From contig JAKBFV010000002.1 of NCBI GenBank assembly GCA_021833365.1, positions 1-64,000 of the forward strand: a stretch of DNA of 64,000 nucleotides. Reading direction: 5' to 3'. The DNA is from Pseudomonadota bacterium (lineage in GTDB: Bacteria; Pseudomonadota; Gammaproteobacteria; Pseudomonadales; Moraxellaceae). Of this stretch, positions 29,485-39,172 are shown one piece after another. The notes under the pieces are model-generated. The model made no database searches. It saw nothing but the letters and a program-made list of their open reading frames with translations, and was not told the DNA's origin. Made by a program: the position numbers and the translations under genes. The number at the start of each line of letters is the position of its first letter. The first letter of the stretch is position 1.

Positions 29485-30062
29485 TAGACCCCCACCACGG
29501 CAGCGATCACAGCGAAGCCATGCGCCAGCAGGATCTCGGCGATCTGCAGGCCGAGAAAGACCAGGATGATGGAAAAATCCAGTCCCCCCATGGGCGGCAA
29601 CAGACGCCGCGCCGGCGCACACAAAGGATCGGTGATCTCCTGAGCCAAGGCATACAGCGGGTGATAGCCCCCAGCCGCCACCACCCAGGACATGATGACC
29701 AGGAGGAAGAGCGCGCCCTTGTAAAAATAGAGCAACTGCGAGGCCAGGGCAAAGATGACGAGCACCAGAAGCTGCAGCGCATTGAGCGACTCACCCTGGA
29801 CGATGCCGAGGCTGAAGCTGACTTCGGCGAGCTGGATGAGGATGATGAGCAGCAAGGAAGCGAGGTCGACGCGCCCGGTCGCCGGCAGGATCTGACGCAG
29901 GGGCTGCAGCAGATGGTGCGTCAGGCGCTCGACCTGTTGCGCCACCGGATTGTAGAAATCGGCACGCAGAAATTGCAGCAAAAAGCGCAACCAGAGCAAG
30001 GTGAGAACGGCGAAGACCAGGCTGGAGACGAGCAGATGCATGATTTGTTGACCCGCGCTCAT
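29484..30062 (-). CDS. yggT: YggT family membrane protein
   Basis: A 192-residue inner-membrane protein made of two YggT repeats, each with paired hydrophobic helices (LLVSSLVFAVLTLLWLRFLL; ASQLLYFYKGALFLLVIM) and the motif DFYNPVAQ / ITDPLCAPARRLLPPMGGLD. Linked to osmotic or membrane homeostasis in a few bacteria. It overlaps proC by 4 bp. Confidence 0.94.
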   Translation of the reverse strand: MSAGQQIMHLLVSSLVFAVLTLLWLRFLLQFLRADFYNPVAQQVERLTHHLLQPLRQILPATGRVDLASLLLIILIQLAEVSFSLGIVQGESLNALQLLVLVIFALASQLLYFYKGALFLLVIMSWVVAAGGYHPLYALAQEITDPLCAPARRLLPPMGGLDFSIILVFLGLQIAEILLAHGFAVIAAVVGV

Positions 30063-30889
30063 CGTGCCGACTCCTGCAACTGCCGCCCCAGTTCACCGGC
30101 GCGCTGATGCGCCGCCGCCAGGGCCTGCTCGAAACAGGCCATGAGGCCGCCCTGCTCGAGAACGCTGATCGCCGCCTGCGTGGTGCCACCCGGCGAGGTG
30201 ACGCGCTGCCGCAGCTCCTCGACACCGACGTCGGCGGTCACCGCCATCTGCGCGGCGCCGAGCGCCGTCTGCAGGGTGAGGGCGCGCGCCGTACGGGCGT
30301 CGAGGCCAAGCGCCTCACCGGCGCGCTGCATGGCCTGCATGACGAGAAAAAAATAGGCCGGTCCGGAACCGGAGACGGCGGTGACGGCGTCGATCAGGGC
30401 CTCATCCTCGACGCGCAGGGCGAGGCCGACAGCGGCGAGGATCTGCTGTGCCTGCTGACGCTGTGGCGCCGTCACCGCGGCGCTGCAGTAATAGCCGGTC
30501 GCCGCCGCCTGCACCAGGGCCGGGGTATTGGGCATGGCACGCACGATCGGCCAGTCGCCACCACCGAGCAGCTGGCTGATGCCCGCGACCGTGGCCCCCG
30601 CAACGATGGAGAGGAGGAGAGGGCGGCGCGCGCGCAGCAACTCAAGCTGCGGCGCCAGCACGCTCGCCAGCATCTGCGGCTTCACCGCCAACACCACGAT
30701 ATCGGCGGTACGCAGCATCTCGGCATTGTCCGTGGTGGTCCGGCAGCCGCGCTGCGCGTGCGCAGCCAGCGCCGGCTCGAGCGGATCGGACAGAAACAGC
30801 GACGTCGGCACCTGGCCGCGCGCCAGCAGACCTCCGACCAGGGCACTGGCCATGTTACCGGCACCGAGAAATCCTATGCACTCGCTCAT
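30059..30889 (-). CDS. proC: Pyrroline-5-carboxylate reductase
   Basis: A 276-residue NAD(P)H-dependent enzyme for the last step of proline synthesis. IGFLGAGNMASALVGGLL is the Rossmann motif; VKPQMLASVL and AVSGSGPAYFFLVMQAM and TSPGGTTQAAISVLE are P5CR signatures. The start at 30889 gives MSECIGFLGAG behind GAGGGTG. It follows yggS with a 46-bp gap. Confidence 0.97.
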   Translation of the reverse strand: MSECIGFLGAGNMASALVGGLLARGQVPTSLFLSDPLEPALAAHAQRGCRTTTDNAEMLRTADIVVLAVKPQMLASVLAPQLELLRARRPLLLSIVAGATVAGISQLLGGGDWPIVRAMPNTPALVQAAATGYYCSAAVTAPQRQQAQQILAAVGLALRVEDEALIDAVTAVSGSGPAYFFLVMQAMQRAGEALGLDARTARALTLQTALGAAQMAVTADVGVEELRQRVTSPGGTTQAAISVLEQGGLMACFEQALAAAHQRAGELGRQLQESAR

Positions 30890-30935
30890 CACACCCTCGA
30901 TACTATGCCTTGCTGCCACCATCATAACAGGAAGC

Positions 30936-31616
30936 TCATGCCTTGCGCGGACCGAACAGGGCGCTGCCGATGCGTACCCAGTTGGCACCGGCGGCGATGG
31001 CCGCCTCGAGGTCGTCGGACATACCCATCGACAGGGTATCAAGAGCATGTCCGCAATGCACCAGTTCAGCCTGCGCCGCAGCGAGGCGACGAAAGGCGTC
31101 GTCATCACCGGGCGCCGGCAAGGCCATCAGGCCGCGTAACTGCAGGCGCGGCAGGGCGGCGACGGCAGCGGCGAGCTCTGGCAGCGCGGCGACACTGCAA
31201 CCCGACTTGCTCGCCTCGGCGCTGATATTGACCTGCAGGCAGACCTGCAGGGGCGGCAGATCCTCACCGCGCTGATCGGACAGACGCTGCGCCAGGATCA
31301 GGCGATCGAGCGAGTGCACCCAGCTGAAATGCTCCGCCACCCAGGCTGTCTTGTTGCGCTGCAGGGGGCCGATGAAGTGCCAGACGAGCTCACTCAGATC
31401 GCTGAGCTCCTGCTGTTTGGCGAGCGCCTCCTGAACGTAGTTCTCGCCGAAGTGGCGTTGCCCGAGGGTGTAGAGGGCGCGCAGGCTGTCGACCGGCTGA
31501 TGCTTGCTCACCGCCAGCAGGTGCACGTCCTCAGGGCGTCGGCCGGCGGCGTGCACGGCGGCGAGAATACGCTGCTGCAGGCGGGCCTGACGCTCCGCCA
31601 GCGGGGTGTCGTTCAC
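30936..31616 (-). CDS. yggS: YggS family pyridoxal phosphate homeostasis protein
   Basis: A 226-residue single-domain alanine-racemase-fold protein (PLPBP). LLAVSKHQPVDSLRALY carries the PLP Lys, HFGENYVQEA and WHFIGPLQRNK are family motifs, and LSMGMSDDLEAAIAAGANWVRIGSALFG closes the barrel. It buffers PLP rather than catalysing racemisation. Divergent from pilT, as in Pseudomonas. Confidence 0.96.
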   Translation of the reverse strand: MNDTPLAERQARLQQRILAAVHAAGRRPEDVHLLAVSKHQPVDSLRALYTLGQRHFGENYVQEALAKQQELSDLSELVWHFIGPLQRNKTAWVAEHFSWVHSLDRLILAQRLSDQRGEDLPPLQVCLQVNISAEASKSGCSVAALPELAAAVAALPRLQLRGLMALPAPGDDDAFRRLAAAQAELVHCGHALDTLSMGMSDDLEAAIAAGANWVRIGSALFGPRKA

Positions 31617-31693
31617 AATTTCATCCTCCTGCTGCCCCGGGTGGCATCGACTGCTATATTCTAGGAGCGCCCGATCATCGACAAGAGGTCCTC

Positions 31694-32728
31694 ATGGATA
31701 TCACCGAGCTGCTCGCCTTCAGTGCCAAAAATGGTGCCTCCGACCTGCATCTGTCCGCCGGGCTGCCGCCGATGATCCGCGTCGACGGCGATGTGCGGCG
31801 CATCAATCTGCCGGCGATGGAGCACAAGGAAGTCCACCGTCTGATCTATGACATCATGAACGACAAACAGCGTAAGGACTACGAGGAGTTTCTGGAAACC
31901 GACTTTTCCTTCGAAGTGCCGGGGGTGGCGCGCTTCCGTGTCAACGCCTTCAACCACAACCGCGGCGCCGGCGGCGTCTTTCGTACCATTCCCTCGAAGG
32001 TCCTGTCGATGGAGGAACTCGGCATGGGCAAGGTCTTTCAGGACATCTCCGACTATCCACGTGGCCTGGTGCTGGTCACCGGTCCGACCGGCTCGGGCAA
32101 GTCGACGACCCTGGCGGCCATGCTCGACTACATCAACAGCTCGCGCTATGAGCATATCCTGACCATCGAGGATCCGATCGAATTCGTCCACGAATCGAAA
32201 AAGTGCCTGGTCAATCAGCGCGAGGTGCATCGCGATACCCTGGGCTTCGCCGAGGCCCTGCGCTCGGCCTTGCGTGAAGACCCGGACATCGTCCTGGTCG
32301 GCGAAATGCGCGACCTCGAGACCATCCGCCTGGCCCTCACCGCCGCCGAAACCGGCCATCTCGTCTTCGGCACCCTGCACACGACCTCGGCCGCCAAGAC
32401 CATCGACCGTGTCGTCGACGTCTTTCCGGCGGAAGAAAAGGAGATGGTGCGCGCCATGCTCTCGGAATCCTTGCAGGCGGTGGTGTCACAGACCCTGCTG
32501 AAAAAGAATGGCGGCGGCCGCGTCGCCGCGCACGAGATCATGATCGGCACACCGGCCATCCGCAACCTCATCCGTGAGAACAAGGTGGCGCAGATGTACT
32601 CGGCCATCCAGACCGGCGCCGGCTATGGCATGCAGACCCTCGACCAATGCCTGCGCAACCTCGTGCAAAAAGGTCTGGTGGCGATCAATGTGGCGCGCGA
32701 CTACGCCAAAAACCCCGATTCGCTGTAA
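31694..32728 (+). CDS. pilT: Type IV pilus retraction ATPase PilT
   Basis: A 344-residue hexameric ATPase powering pilus retraction and twitching. Walker A GPTGSGKSTT near residue 136, Asp box TIEDPIEFVH, Walker B IVLVGEMRDLETI and His box GHLVFGTLHTTSA are intact, as is the C-terminal AIRNLIRENK. pilU follows after 15 bp. Confidence 0.98.
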   Translation: MDITELLAFSAKNGASDLHLSAGLPPMIRVDGDVRRINLPAMEHKEVHRLIYDIMNDKQRKDYEEFLETDFSFEVPGVARFRVNAFNHNRGAGGVFRTIPSKVLSMEELGMGKVFQDISDYPRGLVLVTGPTGSGKSTTLAAMLDYINSSRYEHILTIEDPIEFVHESKKCLVNQREVHRDTLGFAEALRSALREDPDIVLVGEMRDLETIRLALTAAETGHLVFGTLHTTSAAKTIDRVVDVFPAEEKEMVRAMLSESLQAVVSQTLLKKNGGGRVAAHEIMIGTPAIRNLIRENKVAQMYSAIQTGAGYGMQTLDQCLRNLVQKGLVAINVARDYAKNPDSL

Positions 32729-32743
32729 GGAGCGGCCGCGACG

Positions 32744-33865
32744 ATGGAATTCGAAGATTTGCTGAAGATCATGGTGCAGAAGGGTGGCTCCGACATGTTC
32801 ATCACCGCCGGTGTGCCACCCTCGATCAAGGTCAACGGCCAGGTGGTGCCGATCACCAAGTCGCCGCTGACGCCGGACATGACGCGTGAAGTCGTCCTCG
32901 GCGTCATGACCGAAGCGCAGCGCAAGGAATTCGCACAGTTCAAAGAATGCAACTTCGCCATCTCGGCACGCGGCATCGGCCGCTTCCGCGTCAGCGCCTA
33001 CTATCAGCGCAATATGGTCGGCATGGTCCTGCGCCGCATCGAGACGCGTATCCCCGGCGTCGATGAATTGAAACTGCCGGAGATCATCAAGGAACTGGCG
33101 ATGAGCAAGCGCGGCATCGTCATCTTCGTCGGCGCCACCGGCACCGGCAAATCGACCTCGCTGGCAGCGATGATCGGCCACCGCAATCAGAACTCACGCG
33201 GTCACATCATCACCATCGAGGATCCGATCGAGTTCATCCATCAGCACGCCAACTGCATCGTCACCCAGCGCGAGGTCGGCATCGACACCGACAATTTCGA
33301 AGTGGCGCTGAAGAACACCCTGCGCCAGGCGCCCGACGTCATCCTGATCGGCGAGATCCGTACGCGCGAGGTCATGGACTACGCCATCGCCTTCGCCGAG
33401 ACCGGCCATCTCGTCCTCGCCACCTTGCACGCCAACAATGCCAACCAGGCTCTCGATCGCATCATCCATTTCTTTCCTGCCGACCGCCATCAGCAGTTGT
33501 TCATGGATCTCTCCCTCAATCTGCGCGGTCTCGTCGCCCAGCAGCTGATTCCGACGCCGGATGGCAAGTCGCGGCGCGCCTGTATCGAAGTGCTGCTGAA
33601 CACACCGCTGATCGCCGATCATGTGCGCAAGGGCGAGATCCATCTGATCAAAGAGGTCATGAAGAAATCGCGTGAACTCGGCATGCAGACCTTCGACCAG
33701 GCGCTGTATACGCTCTACTCGGCCGGCGAGATCACCTACGAGGATGCGCTCAAGCACGCCGATGCGCCGAACGATCTGCGCCTGATGATCAAGCTCGGCT
33801 CGGAGACCGATGCGCGCTTTCTCGATCAGGCGACGCGCGGCCTGACCCTGCAGTCAGCCGACTGA
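32744..33865 (+). CDS. pilU: Type IV pilus accessory retraction ATPase PilU
   Basis: A 373-residue PilT paralogue. Walker A GATGTGKSTS, TIEDPIEFIHQH, VILIGEIRTREVMDYA and GHLVLATLHANN identify PilU. It acts with PilT during retraction under load. The last 30 residues are a PilU-type extension absent from PilT. Confidence 0.97.
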   Translation: MEFEDLLKIMVQKGGSDMFITAGVPPSIKVNGQVVPITKSPLTPDMTREVVLGVMTEAQRKEFAQFKECNFAISARGIGRFRVSAYYQRNMVGMVLRRIETRIPGVDELKLPEIIKELAMSKRGIVIFVGATGTGKSTSLAAMIGHRNQNSRGHIITIEDPIEFIHQHANCIVTQREVGIDTDNFEVALKNTLRQAPDVILIGEIRTREVMDYAIAFAETGHLVLATLHANNANQALDRIIHFFPADRHQQLFMDLSLNLRGLVAQQLIPTPDGKSRRACIEVLLNTPLIADHVRKGEIHLIKEVMKKSRELGMQTFDQALYTLYSAGEITYEDALKHADAPNDLRLMIKLGSETDARFLDQATRGLTLQSAD

Positions 33866-33919
33866 AATACCTGGCTGCGCGTGCTATGATGGCGCTTTCC
33901 TCATGGACGCAGCGCTACG

Positions 33920-34825
33920 ATGTCTGATGTTCCGCTTGGCTCGGCGCTACCGGTCGACGTCGTGGTGGTCAACTACAATGCCGGTGACCTGCTCACCGTC
34001 TGTGTCCGCTCGGCCCTGCAGGCGGGCGCCGCGCAGGTCATCGTCGTCGACAATGCTTCGCATGATGACAGTCTGACGACGCTCGCCCGTTGCCTGCCGG
34101 AAGCGGCGCTGGTGGTGCATCGCCAGGCCAGCAATCTCGGTTTCGCACGGGCTTGTAACGTCGGTGCCGGCGCGGCGAGCCAGCCCTATGTGCTCTTCCT
34201 CAATCCTGACTGCGTCATCGCCGCCGACGCCCTGACCGCCCTGCTCGATGTGCTGGTGACACGCCCGCAAAGTGGTATGGTGGGAGGACTGCTGCTCAAT
34301 CCCGATGGCAGTGAACAGGCCGGCGGCCGGCGCCTTTTTCCGACCCCGCGGCGTTCCTTCGCGCGCGCCTTCGGCATGTTCAGGCTGCACCGCTGGTTCC
34401 CGCACACCTTTCCCGATTTTCTTCTGCACCAGCAAGCCCTGCCGGCGCAGCCGGTCAGCGTCGAGGCCATCTCCGGTGCCTGCATGTTGGTGCGCCGGCA
34501 GCAGCTGCTCGATCTCGGCGCCTGGGATGAGGCCTATTTCCTGCACTGCGAGGATCTCGATCTGTGCATGCGCTATTGGCGCGCCCATCTCGAAGTCATC
34601 TTCGTGCCACAGGCGCGCATCCTGCACCACAAGGGCAGCTGCAGTCAGTCGCATCGTCTGCGCGTCGAGTGGTATAAGCATCGCGGCATGTTGCGCTTTT
34701 ATCGCAAGTTTTTCCGGCCGCAGCAGAATGATGGCAAGATGGCCTTGATCACCGCCGGTGTCTGGATCCGCTTCGTCCTCGTCGGTCTGCGCCTGGGATT
34801 GAGCGCACGCGGCCGGCCACGATGA
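33920..34825 (+). CDS. Glycosyltransferase family 2 protein
   Basis: A 301-residue GT-A enzyme. VVVVNYNAGDLL and VIVVDNASHDDSL bind the nucleotide sugar, FLNPDCVIAADAL contains the metal-binding region, and CEDLDLCMRYWRAHLE is the ED acceptor/catalytic motif. This resembles rhamnosyltransferase-like enzymes of cell-surface glycan synthesis. It ends with a 4-bp overlap with the next gene. The sugar and acceptor are unknown. Confidence 0.88.
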   Translation: MSDVPLGSALPVDVVVVNYNAGDLLTVCVRSALQAGAAQVIVVDNASHDDSLTTLARCLPEAALVVHRQASNLGFARACNVGAGAASQPYVLFLNPDCVIAADALTALLDVLVTRPQSGMVGGLLLNPDGSEQAGGRRLFPTPRRSFARAFGMFRLHRWFPHTFPDFLLHQQALPAQPVSVEAISGACMLVRRQQLLDLGAWDEAYFLHCEDLDLCMRYWRAHLEVIFVPQARILHHKGSCSQSHRLRVEWYKHRGMLRFYRKFFRPQQNDGKMALITAGVWIRFVLVGLRLGLSARGRPR

Positions 34826-35685
34826 ACGAGCTCCTCCTGCTCGGTGCGCGCAGCCTGGTCGCCGATGCCCTGTGCGAGCACCTGCAGGCGCAGGGTCGGC
34901 CGTTTCTGGCGGCGAGCCGCCAGGCGGCGTCCTTGTCACCGAGCTGGATCGTGCCCGGTCAGGCAGCGATCCACTGCCATACAGCGATCAGCCTGCTCTA
35001 TCTGCCGGCATTGCTGCCCTATCTCGACTGGCTGCAGGCCAGCGCCTGTCGTCGCCTGGTCGCTCTGTCTTCGACCAGCCGTTTCAGCAAGCTCGCTTCT
35101 TCGGTGCGCGAGGAGCGTGCCACCGCTCAGGCCCTGGGAGAGGCCGAGGCGGCTCTTCTCACCTGGGCAGAGAAGGCTGGCATCGACTGCGTCATCCTGC
35201 GCCCCACCCTCATCTACGGGCGTGGCCGCGATCACAATCTCTCGACCATCCTGCGCTTCGCCGCGCGCACACACTGCGTCCTGCTGCCCCTCGGTGCCGG
35301 CGGCCGGCGCCAACCCATCCACGCCGATGACGTCGCCACCGCCTGCTTACGCGCCCTCGATGCTGCGTTACCAGGACGCCACGCCTATGATCTGCCGGGC
35401 GGCGAGACCCTGAGCTACGCCGCCATGTTGACGCGTCTGCTCGATCTGCTCGACGAGCGCGTACAGCGCCTCCATCTACCCACCGGCCTCCTCGCTCTCG
35501 GCCTGCGCCTGCTCGCGCACCTGCCAGGTTTTTCGCACCTGACGCCGGCGATGGCCGAACGCCTGCGCGAGGATCTGGTCTTCGATGCGCAGGCGGCGAT
35601 CGACGCTTTCGGCTACGAACCGCGCCCCTTCACGCCGCAGGTAAGCGACCTGCCCTCAGGCCTCGGTCAGCGACGTCATCGCTGA
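34822..35685 (+). CDS. Atypical NAD(P)-dependent epimerase-like SDR
   Basis: A 287-residue extended/atypical short-chain dehydrogenase. The N-terminal LLLLGARSLVADAL replaces the canonical GxxGxxG, LVALSSTSRFSK stands at the usual Ser strand and the YxxxK pair is not evident, while ILRPTLIYGRGRD and the C-terminal substrate domain are kept. It may bind nucleotide without normal catalysis. It is translationally coupled to the GT2 gene and overlaps the convergent pyrC' gene by 30 bp. Confidence 0.82.
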   Translation: MNELLLLGARSLVADALCEHLQAQGRPFLAASRQAASLSPSWIVPGQAAIHCHTAISLLYLPALLPYLDWLQASACRRLVALSSTSRFSKLASSVREERATAQALGEAEAALLTWAEKAGIDCVILRPTLIYGRGRDHNLSTILRFAARTHCVLLPLGAGGRRQPIHADDVATACLRALDAALPGRHAYDLPGGETLSYAAMLTRLLDLLDERVQRLHLPTGLLALGLRLLAHLPGFSHLTPAMAERLREDLVFDAQAAIDAFGYEPRPFTPQVSDLPSGLGQRRHR

Positions 35686-36939
35686 CCGGCAGGCGCCGCC
35701 GTCGATCCACAGCTGCGCGACGCGTCCGCGCAGGGACTGTCCCCAGTAGAGGGTATTGCGTCCGGCCGAGTGCCAATGCCTGGCATCGACCGGCCAGTCC
35801 ACCGCCTCATCGATGGCGACGATATCGGCGACGGCGCCGACGGCGAGACCGCGCGCCTCCTGGGCGAGGATGCGGCGCGGCGCCAGGGCGAGGGCGTCGA
35901 TCAGACGCGCCCGCGTGAGATCACCGGCGGCGACCAGACGCAGACCGAGAGGCAGGACGGTCTGCAAGGTCGACATACCCGGCAAGGTGGCCGCGAAGGG
36001 CGCCTGCTTGGCACTGCTATGCAGGGGTTGATGGTCGGAACAGATGGCGTCGATGACGCCGCTTGCGACCCCTTCGAGCAGGGCGCGACGGTCGCTCTCG
36101 GCACGCAGGGGCGGGCGCACATGCGCAAAAGCATTGAACCCATCGATGGCTGCGTCGGTCAGATGCAGCTGATGCATGGCGACGTCACCACTCACCGGCA
36201 GGCCTTGTGACTTGGCCCAGCGCAACAGCTGCACGCTGCCGGCGGTCGACAGCTGGCCGAAATGAGCGCGCACCCCGGTCTGTTCGACGAGCAGCAGCTG
36301 CGTCGCCATGGCGACCGTCTCGGCGCTGTTCGGAACACCCGGCAAACCCAGACGGCTGGCCATGAAGCCATCGTGGACACAGCCTTGCGCCAGGGCCGCA
36401 TCCTCGGGGCTGAAGAAGACGGTGAGGCCGGAACCAGCGGCAAACTGCAGGCAGCGCAGCCAGGTCTCGTGACTGGCCATGGGGCGGCGCGCCTGGCTGA
36501 CGGCGATACAACCGGCGCGTTTGAGGGCCGCCATATTGGCCAGGGTACGCCCTTCCAGGCCCTGGGTGAGGGCGCCCAGGGGCAGAACACGTACCGCGCC
36601 CGCGCGTATCGCCTTTTCATGGATCAAATGGGCGATGGCGGCGCTGTCGATGACCGGCTGCGTGTCAGCGGGCAGGACCACCTGCGCGTAACCCGCTGCT
36701 GCTGCCGCCGCCGTCTCACTGGCGATATCGCCATGCTCACGCGGCCCAGGCTCGCGCAGACGCGCCGCCAGATCCGTGAAGGCCGGCCACAATGTCCAGC
36801 GACTGACGTCGATACGGGCGACGTCCGGTGCTGCGACGCCGAGCGTCGCGATGCGCCCGGCGCGCACCTCGATATCGAGCATCTGCTCTTCGCCCGCGCC
36901 GGTGAGGACGCGACCACCGCACAGCCATACACTGCTCAT
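35656..36939 (-). CDS. Dihydroorotase-like protein PyrC' (non-catalytic)
   Basis: A 427-residue amidohydrolase-fold protein. Active dihydroorotases have DxHxHLREPG after strand 1; here it reads [12 protein letters not shown], so both zinc histidines are missing. This is the inactive partner PyrC' (PyrX) that in Pseudomonas assembles with aspartate transcarbamoylase PyrB and is needed for its quaternary structure. It overlaps pyrB by 4 bp, which supports that role. A functional dihydroorotase must be elsewhere. Confidence 0.93.
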   Translation of the reverse strand: MSSVWLCGGRVLTGAGEEQMLDIEVRAGRIATLGVAAPDVARIDVSRWTLWPAFTDLAARLREPGPREHGDIASETAAAAAAGYAQVVLPADTQPVIDSAAIAHLIHEKAIRAGAVRVLPLGALTQGLEGRTLANMAALKRAGCIAVSQARRPMASHETWLRCLQFAAGSGLTVFFSPEDAALAQGCVHDGFMASRLGLPGVPNSAETVAMATQLLLVEQTGVRAHFGQLSTAGSVQLLRWAKSQGLPVSGDVAMHQLHLTDAAIDGFNAFAHVRPPLRAESDRRALLEGVASGVIDAICSDHQPLHSSAKQAPFAATLPGMSTLQTVLPLGLRLVAAGDLTRARLIDALALAPRRILAQEARGLAVGAVADIVAIDEAVDWPVDARHWHSAGRNTLYWGQSLRGRVAQLWIDGGACRSAMTSLTEA

Positions 36940-37919
36940 CCTGCCTCCTTCTGCCCCTGCAGGGTCATCGACAGCACCGCCATACGCACGGCGATGCCGT
37001 AGCTGACCTGCTGCAATAGTACCGAACGCTCACCGTCGGCGAGTTCACCGGCGATCTCGACACCACGGTTGATCGGCCCCGGATGCATGACCAGGGCACC
37101 CGGCCGCGCCAGCTGCATGCGCTCCTCGGTCAGGCCATAGAGCTGAAAGAACTCCTGCGCTGAAGGCAGGAGGGCCGAAGCCATACGCTCGTTCTGAATG
37201 CGCAGGGCGATGACCACATCGACGTCACGCAAGCCTTCTTCGAGGCGGGTGAAGACCTTGACACCGAGCTCCTCGATACCCGTCGGCATCAGGGTATGCG
37301 GCCCGATGACATGGATGGCGCGCGCCCCCAGGGTCTGCAGGGCATGGATGTTGGAACGCGCCACGCGTGAATGCCGGATATCACCGACGATGGCCACACA
37401 CAGCTCGCTGAATGGGCCGGCATGACGGCGCAAGGTGAGCATGTCGAGCATGGCCTGGGTGGGATGGGCGTGCTGGCCATCTCCGGCATTGATCACCGCG
37501 ACACGCGGCGTCACCTGCTCGGCGATGTAGTGCGCCGCCCCGGACAGGTTGTGGCGGACGACGAAGATGTCTGGATCCATCGCCTCGAGATTCCACAGCA
37601 TGTCACGCAGGGTCTCGCCCTTGCTGGTCGAGGAGGTGGAGATGTCGATATTGACGACGTCGGCGCTGAGCTTCTTGGCCGCCACCTCGAAGGTGGTGCG
37701 CGTGCGCGTGCTCGCCTCGAAAAAGAGATTCATCACCGTGCAGCCGGCCAGCCGTGGTTCGCGGCGCATACCGCCGTCGGGCAGCAAAAAGCTCTCGGCG
37801 GTGTCGAGGATCTCGGTGAGCAGTTCGCATGACAGCCCCTCGGTACTGAGAAAATGACGCAGACGGCCGGCAGCGCTGAGCTGCAAGCGGCTGGCCTGGT
37901 GGCGATGCGAGACGTGCAT
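36936..37919 (-). CDS. pyrB: Aspartate carbamoyltransferase catalytic subunit
   Basis: A 327-residue ATCase that makes carbamoyl-aspartate in pyrimidine synthesis. [19 protein letters not shown] (carbamoyl phosphate loop), [28 protein letters not shown] and [13 protein letters not shown] are complete. It has the N-terminal extension of the Pseudomonas dodecameric type, consistent with the adjacent pyrC'. pyrR, often just upstream of pyrB in Pseudomonas, is absent here. Confidence 0.97.
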   Translation of the reverse strand: MHVSHRHQASRLQLSAAGRLRHFLSTEGLSCELLTEILDTAESFLLPDGGMRREPRLAGCTVMNLFFEASTRTRTTFEVAAKKLSADVVNIDISTSSTSKGETLRDMLWNLEAMDPDIFVVRHNLSGAAHYIAEQVTPRVAVINAGDGQHAHPTQAMLDMLTLRRHAGPFSELCVAIVGDIRHSRVARSNIHALQTLGARAIHVIGPHTLMPTGIEELGVKVFTRLEEGLRDVDVVIALRIQNERMASALLPSAQEFFQLYGLTEERMQLARPGALVMHPGPINRGVEIAGELADGERSVLLQQVSYGIAVRMAVLSMTLQGQKEAG

Positions 37920-38041
37920 GGAAGGCTCCTGATGCGGCGATGCCCGCCATTCTAGCAGCCTGATGCAGCCTTGGATTGGCCAGGGCGGAACTTTGCCACT
38001 ACACTGGACGCGGGCCTAGCCACCGCCACGGGAATCTGCTC

Positions 38042-38722
38042 ATGTCGTATCGCGCCGGCGTCGTCATCCTCGCCTGCCTCACCAGCTCCCTGTCAGCCTG
38101 GAGTCTGCCGGCCGGCGCCATCAGCGTCGCCCTCGAGCTCGGCCGCACCCCCGACTTCGTCAGCAACAGTGACTGGAATCAGCAAGTCCTCACCGCCGGT
38201 GCCGCACACGCCCTGAGTCAGCCGGTAACCAATACGACGCAAGACACCCTGAGCATGGGCGCTGCCGTCGGCTATGGCCTCACCCACGTCGGTCCCATCG
38301 ACCTCGCCCTTGAGCTCGGCTACCGCGACCTCGGCCAGCAGACACAGGCGACACGCTGGCAAAGCGGCACCCACGAGACCCTGAGCAATCGCCTGCGTTA
38401 CGGTCGCCTCGATCTCGGCTATGAGTGGCCACTATGGCCACAGACCATGAGCCTGCTGGCGCGTACGGGTGTCGCGGCGATCACCGATCGCAGCGAGTAC
38501 AACAGCAGCATTGCCAATGACAGCCCTTTCAGTGCCAGCGAACGCGCTACCCGCCCCTATCTCGCCGCCGGCGTCGCCTTTGGTGGCGCGATGGCGCAGC
38601 TGCAACTCCTCCTCGAGCACATCGGTCTGCCGCAGACCACCGCCACCCCCCTGGCCGGCGGCACGGTGGCGATGCGCTCGGCCGTCAACGTCATCACCTT
38701 GGCCGGCATGCTCGCTTTCTGA
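38042..38722 (+). CDS. Predicted outer-membrane beta-barrel protein, function unknown
   Basis: A 226-residue protein with a signal peptide (VVILACLTSSLSAWSLPAGA). Alternating short amphipathic strands (VGYGLTHVGPIDLALELGYRDLG; RLDLGYEWPLW; YLAAGVAFGGAMAQLQLLLEHIG) and a terminal Phe (VITLAGMLAF) are typical of small OmpA/OmpW-like barrels. It sits on the plus strand between pyrB and ruvX, where the surrounding genes are all on the minus strand. No family name is certain. Confidence 0.75.
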   Translation: MSYRAGVVILACLTSSLSAWSLPAGAISVALELGRTPDFVSNSDWNQQVLTAGAAHALSQPVTNTTQDTLSMGAAVGYGLTHVGPIDLALELGYRDLGQQTQATRWQSGTHETLSNRLRYGRLDLGYEWPLWPQTMSLLARTGVAAITDRSEYNSSIANDSPFSASERATRPYLAAGVAFGGAMAQLQLLLEHIGLPQTTATPLAGGTVAMRSAVNVITLAGMLAF

Positions 38723-38749
38723 GGGTGATCTTGATTTTGCTCTTGCTCT

Positions 38750-39172
38750 TCACAACGGTGGCGCCGCCACCAGACTGCGCAGATAACTCGCCAGCATGAT
38801 GGCCGCTGCCTCGGCGTCGAGACCGGCACGGCTGGCGCCCTGCTCACGGCGTTGCCAGAGCGCCTCCTCCGAGCTCAGCCGCTCATCCCAGGGATAGACC
38901 GGCAGGGCATAGCGGTGTGCCACCCGCCGCGCAAACTTGCGCGCCCGCTGTGTCATCGCCGACTCCTGACCATCCATGTGCACGGGAATGCCGACGACGA
39001 TGGCCTGTGGCTGCCATAGCGTCACCAGACGGTCGAGCTGCGGCCACTGCGGTATGCCTTCGCTGGCGGCGACCGTCGCGACCGGTTCGGCGCTGAGCAG
39101 GAGGCGCTGGCCGTGTGCGACGCCGATGCGGCGGGTGCCGAAGTCGAGGCCGAAAAAGGTCGTCTCAGGCAT
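38750..39172 (-). CDS. ruvX: Holliday junction resolvase-like RuvX (YqgF)
   Basis: A 140-residue RNase H-fold nuclease implicated in 16S rRNA 5' maturation. FFGLDFGTRRIGVAHG, IVVGIPVHMDG, YPWDERLSSEEA and DAEAAAIMLASYL provide the acidic active-site set. The start at 39172 lies inside the end of algH, overlapping by 8 bp, and the operon order matches Pseudomonas. Confidence 0.95.
   Translation of the reverse strand: MPETTFFGLDFGTRRIGVAHGQRLLLSAEPVATVAASEGIPQWPQLDRLVTLWQPQAIVVGIPVHMDGQESAMTQRARKFARRVAHRYALPVYPWDERLSSEEALWQRREQGASRAGLDAEAAAIMLASYLRSLVAAPPL

Noticed and set aside
31630-31660. Sigma-54 promoter upstream of pilT (TGGCATCGACTGCT)
   Set aside because: The GG-GC spacing is 8 rather than 10, so it does not fit the -24/-12 consensus.
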